Shown here: positions 1 to 4,969 of the stretch, in pieces
Position numbering within the stretch: position 1 is the stretch's first letter
Layout: every line of letters starts with the position of its first letter
NCBI GenBank assembly: GCA_025964065.1
Contig: JAOPZO010000247.1
Location: 1 to 8,110, forward strand
From: Solirubrobacterales bacterium
GTDB lineage: Bacteria > Actinomycetota > Thermoleophilia > Solirubrobacterales > Solirubrobacteraceae
Direction of reading: 5' to 3'
DNA: 8,110 nucleotides
Notes under the pieces: generated by a model
The model's database searches: none
What the model saw: only the letters and a program-made list of their open reading frames with translations
What the model was told of the DNA's origin: nothing
Translations under genes and position numbers: made by a program

Positions 1-125
1 GCGCACTGCTCGACGAGCGCGGCGGCCTCCTCGGGCTGCAGCTCGCCGGCGCGCAGGCGGTCCGCGGCGTCCTGCAGCCGGGTCACGAGGCGCTCGAGCG
101 TCGCGGTGTCGGCCGGCTCGCTCAC
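1..125 (-). CDS. Small helical protein downstream of nusB, 3' end outside window (partial)
   Basis: Only the first 41 codons are present; the gene runs off the left edge. It starts with GTG at 125, and this GTG overlaps the nusB stop as GTGA (122-125), the classic arrangement for translational coupling. An AGGTGG sequence about 10 bases upstream is the best Shine-Dalgarno match in the window. The visible protein is charged and helical: LERLVTRLQDAADRLRAGEL followed by QPEEAAALVEQC. The rhythm (LExxVxRL, then GEL, then EEAxxLxE) recalls the exonuclease VII small subunit XseB, but about six extra residues separate the two halves. It could equally be an unrelated coiled-coil protein particular to this lineage. 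The reading frame is well supported; the function is not established. Confidence 0.7.
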   Translation of the reverse strand, partial: MSEPADTATLERLVTRLQDAADRLRAGELQPEEAAALVEQC

Positions 126-529
126 GACCGCCTGGCCACCTGATCCCGGAGCACGGCGGCGAGGATCCCGTTGACGAAGCCGGGCGTGTCGGCCCCGCAG
201 AACTCCTTCGCGAGCTCCACGGCCTCGGAGATCGCCCCCTCGGGCGGGATCGGCTGGTCGCCGGGCGCCGCGTCCGGGTGGGTGATCTCGAGCAGCGCGA
301 CGCGCATGATCGCCTTGTCGAGCGGGGCGATCCGGTCGACGGTCCAGCCCTTCGCGAAGCGCTCGATGAGCGCATCGAGCTCCTCGGCGTAGTCGGCGAC
401 GGCGTAGGCGAGCGCGCGCGTGAACGTCGCGGCGCCGTGCTCGAAGAGCACGTCCAGCTCCTGACCCGTGAGGTCGTGCTGGTAGAGGGCGAAGACCGCG
501 GCCTTGCGCTGGTCGGTGCGGCGGGACAA
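122..529 (-). CDS. nusB: Transcription antitermination factor NusB
   Basis: NusB is a small all-helical RNA-binding protein. With NusE (ribosomal protein S10) it binds boxA RNA and helps RNA polymerase read through rRNA operons. The 135 residues match the usual family length (about 139 in E. coli). The N-terminus carries the basic RNA-binding start (MSRRTDQRKAAVFALYQHDL). The middle has DRIAPLDKAIMRVALLEI, the equivalent of the family's ...xDRAILRxAxyEL segment. The end has ISEAVELAKEF and GFVNGILAAVLR, matching the conserved INEAVELAKxF and FVNGVLxxI. The start is TTG at 527-529, chosen because it gives the expected N-terminus; no Shine-Dalgarno is seen. It lies 13 bases after efp and shares GTGA with the next gene, so it is very probably cotranscribed with efp, as in M. 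tuberculosis. Confidence 0.95.
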   Translation of the reverse strand: MSRRTDQRKAAVFALYQHDLTGQELDVLFEHGAATFTRALAYAVADYAEELDALIERFAKGWTVDRIAPLDKAIMRVALLEITHPDAAPGDQPIPPEGAISEAVELAKEFCGADTPGFVNGILAAVLRDQVARRS

Positions 530-542
530 GGGGTGCGCCGCG

Positions 543-1103
543 CTAGACGCGCGACATGTACTCGCCGGTCTCGGTCTGGACCTTCACCCGGTCCCCGATG
601 TTCACGAACAGCGGGACCTTGATCTCCGCGCCCGTCTCGACCGTGGCGGGCTTGTCGCCGCCGCCCGAGGCGGTGTCACCGCGTACGCCCGGCTCGGTGA
701 AGGTGATCTCGAGCTCGACGGAGGACGGGAGCTGGATGTCCGCGGGCTGCTCGTCGATGAAGAGGAGGTCGACCGGGGTGTTCGGCTTGGTCCAGCGGAG
801 CTTGTCGGCGAGCGCCTTCTGCGGGATCGCGGACTGCTCGTAGGTCTCCGAGTCCATGAAGTGCGCGTCCTCGCCGTCGGAGTAGAGGAACGTCATCTTC
901 TTCGCCTCCGTGCGGACGGAGCGGAACTTCTCGCCGGCGCGGAAGGTCTTGTCGATGACGTTGCCGTCCGTGGTCCGGCGCAGCTTCGTGCGGACGAAGG
1001 CCGGGCCCTTCCCGGGCTTGACGTGCTGGAACTCCACCACCTTGAAGATCGTCCCGTCGACCTCGATGTGGTTGCCGTTCTTCAGCTGGTTCGTGGAGAT
1101 CAT
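543..1103 (-). CDS. efp: Translation elongation factor P
   Basis: EF-P enters the ribosome between the P and E sites and stimulates peptide-bond formation at consecutive prolines. The 186-residue length is typical. Three beta-barrel domains are expected at about 1-62 (KOW-like), 65-125 and 128-186 (OB folds). The tip loop reads HVKPGKGPAF with Lys32 at the position that contacts the P-site tRNA. The C-terminal signature is clear: GAEIKVPLFVNIGDRVKVQT then TGEYMSRV. Pro30-Gly-Lys32-Gly-Pro34 is the palindromic PGKGP loop reported for an actinobacterial EF-P subfamily that works with an unmodified lysine. The start is ATG at 1103 with no Shine-Dalgarno; a TAGACT box ends 9 bases upstream, so the message may be leaderless or nearly so. 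It heads the efp-nusB run and diverges from the radical SAM gene. Confidence 0.98.
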   Translation of the reverse strand: MISTNQLKNGNHIEVDGTIFKVVEFQHVKPGKGPAFVRTKLRRTTDGNVIDKTFRAGEKFRSVRTEAKKMTFLYSDGEDAHFMDSETYEQSAIPQKALADKLRWTKPNTPVDLLFIDEQPADIQLPSSVELEITFTEPGVRGDTASGGGDKPATVETGAEIKVPLFVNIGDRVKVQTETGEYMSRV

Positions 1104-1112
1104 GCTCGCGCC

Positions 1113-1118
1113 AGTCTA
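1113..1118 (-). promoter_or_regulatory. Candidate -10 box of efp
   Basis: On the minus strand the hexamer TAGACT fits the actinobacterial sigma-70-type -10 pattern TANNNT. It is followed by GGCGCGAGC and then the efp ATG. Transcription would therefore start about 2-3 bases before the start codon, giving an almost leaderless message. This agrees with the absence of a Shine-Dalgarno. No convincing TTGACA-like -35 is seen at 17-18 bases. It is predicted from sequence only. Confidence 0.45.
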
Positions 1119-1136
1119 GGGGGCAGGCGACGGATC

Positions 1137-1142
1137 TACCCT
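1137..1142 (+). promoter_or_regulatory. Candidate -10 box of the SPL-like radical SAM gene
   Basis: TACCCT fits TANNNT. It is followed by only GGCGGG before the GTG start at 1149, the spacing expected when the first transcribed base is the first base of the start codon. No good -35 match is visible. The box is the mirror counterpart of the efp -10 box, 18 bases away on the other strand. Confidence 0.4.
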
Positions 1143-1148
1143 GGCGGG

Positions 1149-2204
1149 GTGGCCCTGCTCGACGTCTCCACGATCTACCTCGAGCCCGCCGTGCACGAGT
1201 TCGCGCGCGGCCGGGAGATCCTCGCGCGCTGGCCGGACGCCGAGCGGATCGCGGTCGACAGCCACTGGGCGATCCCGCACCTGCACGGCAACGCCGGGAA
1301 CGTCGCGCGGTGGAACGACGTGAAGCGCACGACGCTCGTGCTCGGGGTGAAGAAGTCCCGGCCCGTGCGGCCGAACGGGCGCTCGAGCGACTTCATCGCG
1401 CCCTCGCACGCGAACGGCTGCACGATGAGCTGCGCCTACTGCTACGTGCCGCGGCGCAAGGGCTTCGCGAACCCCATCACGACGTTCGTGAACATCGAGC
1501 AGCTCACGGCGACCATCGGCCGGCACGTCGCGAAGCAGGGCTCGAAGCCCGCGCCGAACCAGTGCGACCCGGAGGCCTGGGTCTACGACATCGGGGAGAA
1601 CTCCGACTGCTCCGTCGACGCGACGATCTGCGACAACGTCGCCGACCTCGTCGCGCTCTTCTCGAGGCTGCCGACGGCGAAGGCGTCGTTCGCGACGAAG
1701 TGGGTCAACCCCGCGCTCCTCGACCTCGACCCGCGCGGACGCACCCGCGTGCGCTTCTCCGTCATGCCCCACGAGGTCTCGAAGCTCCTGGACGTCCGGA
1801 CCTCCCCCGTCCGCGAGCGGATCGCGGCGATCGACTCCTTCGTCGAGGCGGGCTACGAGGTGCACCTGAACTGCTCCCCCGTCGTCGTCACCGAGGGCTG
1901 GACGAGCGCCTGGAAGGAGCTCCTCGAGGAGGTGGCCGACACGATCTCCCCCGCCGCCCGGGCCCAGCTCAAGAGCGAGGTCATCTTCCTCACGCACAAC
2001 GAGGACCTGCACGAGGTGAACCTCGGCTGGCACCCGCGCGCGGAGGAGGTGCTGTGGCGCCCTGAGCTGCAGGAGCCGAAGCGCTCGCAGAACGGGGCGC
2101 TGAACGTGCGCTACGCGAGGGGCAAGAAGGGCCGCATGGTCTCCGTGTTCCGGGACATCTGGGACGCCGCCCTGCCGGGCTGCGAGATCCGCTACGCGTT
2201 CTAG
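1149..2204 (+). CDS. Spore photoproduct lyase-family radical SAM protein
   Basis: The 351-residue protein belongs to the radical SAM superfamily and resembles spore photoproduct lyase (SPL), which repairs the UV lesion 5-thyminyl-5,6-dihydrothymine. The iron-sulfur motif is CTMSCAYC: Cys91, Cys95 and Cys98, the same spacing (CX3CX2C) and numbering I recall for the Bacillus subtilis enzyme. Tyr97 and Tyr99, the radical-relay tyrosines of SPL, are also present. Homology continues to the C-terminus: RVRFSVMP, then RTSPVRERIAAI, EAGYEVHLNCSPVVVTEGW and a final CEIRYAF, each with a recognisable SPL counterpart. The classical H-atom donor Cys141 appears replaced by Glu150 in YDIGENSDCS, with Cys139, Cys154 and Cys161 nearby. 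The start is GTG 1149, the first start after efp, behind a TACCCT box. Members of this branch occur in bacteria that make no endospores, so the substrate is uncertain; DNA photolesion repair is the default guess. It is transcribed against its neighbours. Confidence 0.9.
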   Translation: MALLDVSTIYLEPAVHEFARGREILARWPDAERIAVDSHWAIPHLHGNAGNVARWNDVKRTTLVLGVKKSRPVRPNGRSSDFIAPSHANGCTMSCAYCYVPRRKGFANPITTFVNIEQLTATIGRHVAKQGSKPAPNQCDPEAWVYDIGENSDCSVDATICDNVADLVALFSRLPTAKASFATKWVNPALLDLDPRGRTRVRFSVMPHEVSKLLDVRTSPVRERIAAIDSFVEAGYEVHLNCSPVVVTEGWTSAWKELLEEVADTISPAARAQLKSEVIFLTHNEDLHEVNLGWHPRAEEVLWRPELQEPKRSQNGALNVRYARGKKGRMVSVFRDIWDAALPGCEIRYAF

Positions 2205-2365
2205 CTGCGGCGGCGGGCCTCCCAGCCGCAGGGGCGACAGCCCGCGGCCGGGCACCACGGGATGCCGAGCTGGTCGAGGGCGGGCTGGTGGGTCCGGCGC
2301 CAGCTGTCCGTGGCTCGGGTGCCCGTGCCCTGGACGAGCAGCGCGGGGGCGCGCCAGGCGGGCAT
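2201..2365 (-). CDS. Small Cys-containing protein (54 aa), unrecognised
   Basis: A 54-codon ORF runs from ATG at 2365 to TAG at 2201-2203. Third positions are G or C in 52 of 54 codons, as in the neighbouring real genes. The C-terminal third holds WCPAAGCRPCGWEARRRS, with Cys38, Cys43 and Cys46 (CX4CX2C) between tryptophans, followed by a basic tail. The N-terminal part is LLVQGTGTRATDSWRRTHQP. Three cysteines could bind a metal or form a disulfide; I do not recognise the family. It begins 9 bases after the metallopeptidase stop and in the same frame as that gene, so it could be a downstream operon gene or a C-terminal extension cut off by a TAG. Its stop overlaps the opposing radical SAM stop within one CTAG. 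No Shine-Dalgarno is seen. Confidence 0.5.
   Translation of the reverse strand: MPAWRAPALLVQGTGTRATDSWRRTHQPALDQLGIPWCPAAGCRPCGWEARRRS
2205..2231. terminator. GC-rich hairpin at the convergent gene ends
   Basis: CTGCGGC (2205-2211) pairs perfectly with GCCGCAG (2225-2231) across a 13-base loop, in which GG and CC can extend the stem past a bulged A. It begins on the base after the radical SAM stop codon. No T-run follows on either strand, so it is not a canonical intrinsic terminator. It could still slow polymerase or protect the 3' end of the radical SAM message. It also lies inside the end of the opposing small ORF. Confidence 0.4.
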
Positions 2366-2374
2366 CGGGCGATG

Positions 2375-3412
2375 CTACGCGGCGGCGGCTCCTGCCTTCG
2401 CCAGCACCAGCTCGTCGACGAGCTCGAGCTTCTCCACCACGGGCTCCGGGAGGACGAACGGGTAGAGGTCGTCCGCCCCCATGGAGCGGTTGAGGGCGTT
2501 GAGCGCGTAGGTCAGCGGGATCCAGTCCGCGAGCAGCTCGCGCATGGACTGCCGGCGCTCGAGCGGGACGAAGTCGAGCGCGGCGGCGTCCGCGGCGACC
2601 CGCCGCGGCGGTGAGGGGCCCGCGACGCGGACGCCGTAGCTCACCGCGGTCTGCGCCGTGTCGCGGATGTGGAGGTAGTGCGCGAAGGTCTCCGCCCAGT
2701 CCTCGTACGGGTGCATGGTCGCGTAGGCGGAGACGTGCCGCTCGGCCCAGTCCTCCGGCGCGCCCTCGGCGTAGTGGCGGTCCATCGCGGCGCCGTAGTC
2801 CTCGCGGTCGTCGCCGAACAGCGCGCGGCAGCGATCCACCTCCGGACTCCCCTCGGGCGCGAGCAGCGGGAAGTAGAAGTGGCCGACCTCGTGGCGGAAG
2901 TGGCCGAGCAGCGTGCGGTACGGCTCCCCCATCTGCACGCGCATCTGCTCGCGGTGCGCCGGGTCGGACTCCGCCAGGTCGAGCGTGATGAGGCCGTCGG
3001 CGTGGCCCGTGGTGACGGGCGCCTTCCGGCTCGAGAGCAGATCGAACGCGAGCCCGCCCTCGGGGTCCTCCCGCCGGCTCGGAACCGGGAGCCCGAGCTC
3101 GCCGAGCTCGAACAGGAGCCGGCGCTTGGCGGCCTCCGCGCGGGCGAACTTCTCGAGCTCCTCCGGCTGGGCGTCGGCGGGCCGGGTCGTCGTGAGGACG
3201 CAGGAGGCGCAGAGCTCGCCCTCGGCGTCGACGAACGCGTTGCAGTTCGCCACCTCGGCGTTCGCGCAGCGCGGCGGACCCACGAACTCGTCCGTGAGCG
3301 TGATGAGCTCGCGGTCGGCCCAGCGGAAGCCGAGGCCCGCCCCGCAGCTCAGGCACTCGGTGTTCTCGAAGAAGACGAGCTGGTCGCAGCGCGCGCAGGC
3401 GAAGGTCCGCAT
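2375..3412 (-). CDS. Putative zinc-binding metallopeptidase with Cys-rich N-terminus
   Basis: The 345-residue protein matches the bacterial family usually annotated as putative zinc-binding metallopeptidase (formerly DUF2248). Residues 1-72 form a cysteine-rich module: CARC (6-9), CLSC (20-23), Cys49, Cys57 and CASC (68-71), enough for two zinc-ribbon-like sites. The catalytic-looking region has HEVGH (174-178) inside LLGHFRHEVGHFYFPLL, the HExxH zinc motif with its general-base Glu175. Downstream, DWAETFAHYLHI carries Glu241, a plausible third zinc ligand. No signal peptide or membrane segment is visible, so a cytoplasmic location is expected. The substrate is unknown. The start is ATG 3412, 12 bases after the pepQ stop, with no Shine-Dalgarno, suggesting cotranscription with the aro-pepQ operon. 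In M. tuberculosis this position is taken directly by efp. Confidence 0.9.
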   Translation of the reverse strand: MRTFACARCDQLVFFENTECLSCGAGLGFRWADRELITLTDEFVGPPRCANAEVANCNAFVDAEGELCASCVLTTTRPADAQPEELEKFARAEAAKRRLLFELGELGLPVPSRREDPEGGLAFDLLSSRKAPVTTGHADGLITLDLAESDPAHREQMRVQMGEPYRTLLGHFRHEVGHFYFPLLAPEGSPEVDRCRALFGDDREDYGAAMDRHYAEGAPEDWAERHVSAYATMHPYEDWAETFAHYLHIRDTAQTAVSYGVRVAGPSPPRRVAADAAALDFVPLERRQSMRELLADWIPLTYALNALNRSMGADDLYPFVLPEPVVEKLELVDELVLAKAGAAAA

Positions 3413-3424
3413 GAGCGGACGAGG

Positions 3425-4504
3425 CTAGGCCCTCGGCGCGGTGACGAGCTCCTTCGTGAGGCTCGTGAGCACCTCATGCCCGTCCTCGGTCACCACGACG
3501 AGGTCCTCGATCCGCACGCCGACCTGGCTCGGAACGTAGATCCCGGGCTCGACCGTCACGACGTGGCCCGGCGCGAGCGCGACCTCGCCCTGACGGCTGA
3601 GGCGCGGGCCCTCGTGGACCTCCATGCCGACGCCGTGCCCGAGGCCGTGCCCGAAGTGCTCGGCGTGGCCGGCGGCGTCGATGACCTCGCGGGCGACCGC
3701 GTCGACGTCCTTGCCGAGCGGGCCCGGGCGGACGGCCTCGACCGCGGCGCGCTGGGCCTTCAGGACCGTGGCGTAGACCTCGAGGTCGCGCGGGTCGACG
3801 TCCGCGGACGTCGCGTAGGTGCGGGTGCAGTCCGAGGCGTAGCCGTCGAGCATGCAGCCCCAGTCGATGACGCAGAGCGTCCCCTCCGGGATGACGACGT
3901 CGCGCGGCTCGGCGTGCGGGAGGGCGCCGTGGCCGCCCGCCGCCACGATGGGCGGGAACGAGGAGCCCTGGGCGCCCAGGCGGCGCATCGTCATCTCGAG
4001 GTCGAGCGCGACGGCCTGCTCCGTGCGGCCGGCGAGGCCCCGCTGCAGGACGTCCTCGAGCGCCGCGTCGGCGAGGCGCTGCGCGGCACGGATCCGCTCG
4101 AGCTCCGCGGCGTCCTTCACGAGCCGGAGGTCCTCGACCAGGCCGCCGGCCGGGACGAGCTCGACGGTGTCCGGAAGCAGCCCGGCGAGCCGCGCGTGCT
4201 GCTTGACGCTCAGGTGCGCGTCGTCGAACCCGAGCCGGAAGGCCGTGTCGGGCAGCCGGGCGACGAGCTGCTCCAGGAGGTCCGGGGCGATCTCGCGCGA
4301 CCACTCGCCGTCGAGCTGCTCGGCGCTCTGGGTGAGGTAGCGGAAGTCGGTGACGAAGCGGCGCAGGTTGGCGCCGACGAGCGCGAGACCGCTCGAGCCG
4401 GTGAAGCCCGTGACGTAGCGGACGTTCGTGGCCTCCGTCACGAGGACGGCGTCGAGGCCCTCCTCGCGGGCCACGGCGCCGAGGCGGTCCGCGCGCTCAG
4501 GCAT
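3425..4504 (-). CDS. pepQ: M24B-family Xaa-Pro peptidase
   Basis: This is a cytoplasmic dinuclear-metal peptidase of the pita-bread fold that cleaves bonds next to proline. Residues 1-125 form the creatinase-type N-terminal domain; about 130-359 form the catalytic domain. The five metal ligands can be placed: Asp214 (VIDWG), Asp225 (YASDCTRTY), His290 (FGHGLGHGVGMEVHEG), Glu319 (VEPGIYV) and Glu333 (VRIEDLV). His197 in LPHAEP and His297 match the substrate-binding histidines. The 359-residue length fits the short PepQ/YqhT type found beside efp in many Gram-positive bacteria. The ATG at 4504 lies inside aroQ, an 8-base overlap, which implies translational coupling. Whether it acts as an aminopeptidase or a dipeptidase cannot be told from sequence. 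Confidence 0.95.
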   Translation of the reverse strand: MPERADRLGAVAREEGLDAVLVTEATNVRYVTGFTGSSGLALVGANLRRFVTDFRYLTQSAEQLDGEWSREIAPDLLEQLVARLPDTAFRLGFDDAHLSVKQHARLAGLLPDTVELVPAGGLVEDLRLVKDAAELERIRAAQRLADAALEDVLQRGLAGRTEQAVALDLEMTMRRLGAQGSSFPPIVAAGGHGALPHAEPRDVVIPEGTLCVIDWGCMLDGYASDCTRTYATSADVDPRDLEVYATVLKAQRAAVEAVRPGPLGKDVDAVAREVIDAAGHAEHFGHGLGHGVGMEVHEGPRLSRQGEVALAPGHVVTVEPGIYVPSQVGVRIEDLVVVTEDGHEVLTSLTKELVTAPRA

Positions 4505-4943
4505 CGAGCACCGCCTTGATCCGGGTGAGCGCGTCGAGGTAGCCGTCGGGCCCCTTGCCGCTCACCGTCTCCACGCACAGGTCCTCGATCACCGACATGC
4601 GGCGCCACTCCTCTCGCTGCTTGACGTCGGACAGGTGCACCTCGACCGCGGGCAGCGCCGCGAGCTCGAGGGCGTCCCGGATGGCCCAGGAGTAGTGCGT
4701 CCAGGCGCCCGGGTTCAGGATGATGCCGTCCGCGAGCCCCTCGAGCTTGTGGAGGTGCTCGACGAACTCGCCCTCGAAGTTCGTCTGGAAGAACCGCGCG
4801 GTGAGCCCGAGCTCCGCCGCCCAGTCGGTGATCCGGTACTCCAGGGCGTCGAACGTCAGCCCGCCGTAGTGCTCCGGGTTCCGCCGGCCGAGCTGGTCGA
4901 GGTTCACCCCGTGGAGGATCTCGATGCGGTTGCGGACGCTCAC
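4497..4943 (-). CDS. aroQ: 3-dehydroquinate dehydratase, type II
   Basis: It catalyses reversible dehydration of 3-dehydroquinate to 3-dehydroshikimate, step 3 of the shikimate pathway; type II enzymes are small flavodoxin-like dodecamers. The protein is 148 residues, the family norm. Active-site residues match M. tuberculosis with a +2 offset: Asn14, Arg21, Tyr26 (catalytic base, RRNPEHYGG), Asn77 and His83 in LNPGAWTHYSWAIRDA, His103 in EVHLSD, and Arg114. Two normally conserved motifs deviate: NGPN is HGVN here, and HLSN is HLSD. The start chosen is GTG 4943, which gives the usual short lead into the first strand. It lies 26 bases after aroKB, has no Shine-Dalgarno, and its end overlaps pepQ by 8 bases. 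Confidence 0.96.
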   Translation of the reverse strand: MSVRNRIEILHGVNLDQLGRRNPEHYGGLTFDALEYRITDWAAELGLTARFFQTNFEGEFVEHLHKLEGLADGIILNPGAWTHYSWAIRDALELAALPAVEVHLSDVKQREEWRRMSVIEDLCVETVSGKGPDGYLDALTRIKAVLDA

Positions 4944-4969
4944 GCCGGAGAGGGTCGCACGAAGGGTGG

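Larger units (their letters stand above)
1109..1146. repeat. Inverted repeat spanning the efp / radical SAM divergent promoters
   Basis: CGCCAG at 1109-1114 and CTGGCG at 1141-1146 are perfect inverted copies. Extended outward to include the -10 hexamers, each arm reads TANNCTGGCG on its own strand: TAGACTGGCG for efp and TACCCTGGCG for the radical SAM gene. That is 8 of 10 identical positions, with arm centres 28 bases apart. The arms coincide with the -10 box plus discriminator of each gene. This could be matched promoter architecture or a binding site for a dimeric regulator. Confidence 0.6.

Noticed and set aside
504..1148. N-terminal extension of the radical SAM ORF upstream of 1149 (open frame back to 504)
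   Set aside because: It would run antisense through efp and the start of nusB, and the translated segment is Arg/Leu/Asp-rich shadow sequence. SPL homology begins right at the GTG at 1149.
1116..3356. 746-codon open frame on the minus strand
   Set aside because: An Arg/Pro/Ala-rich shadow across the metallopeptidase, the small ORF and the antisense of the radical SAM gene; no recognisable domain. Long open shadow frames are expected at this GC content.
2669..4519. 616-codon plus-strand ORF antisense to the metallopeptidase and pepQ
   Set aside because: Low-complexity Arg/Ala/Val/Leu/Asp composition typical of the antisense frame of GC-rich genes; the opposite strand has two intact enzymes with all catalytic motifs.
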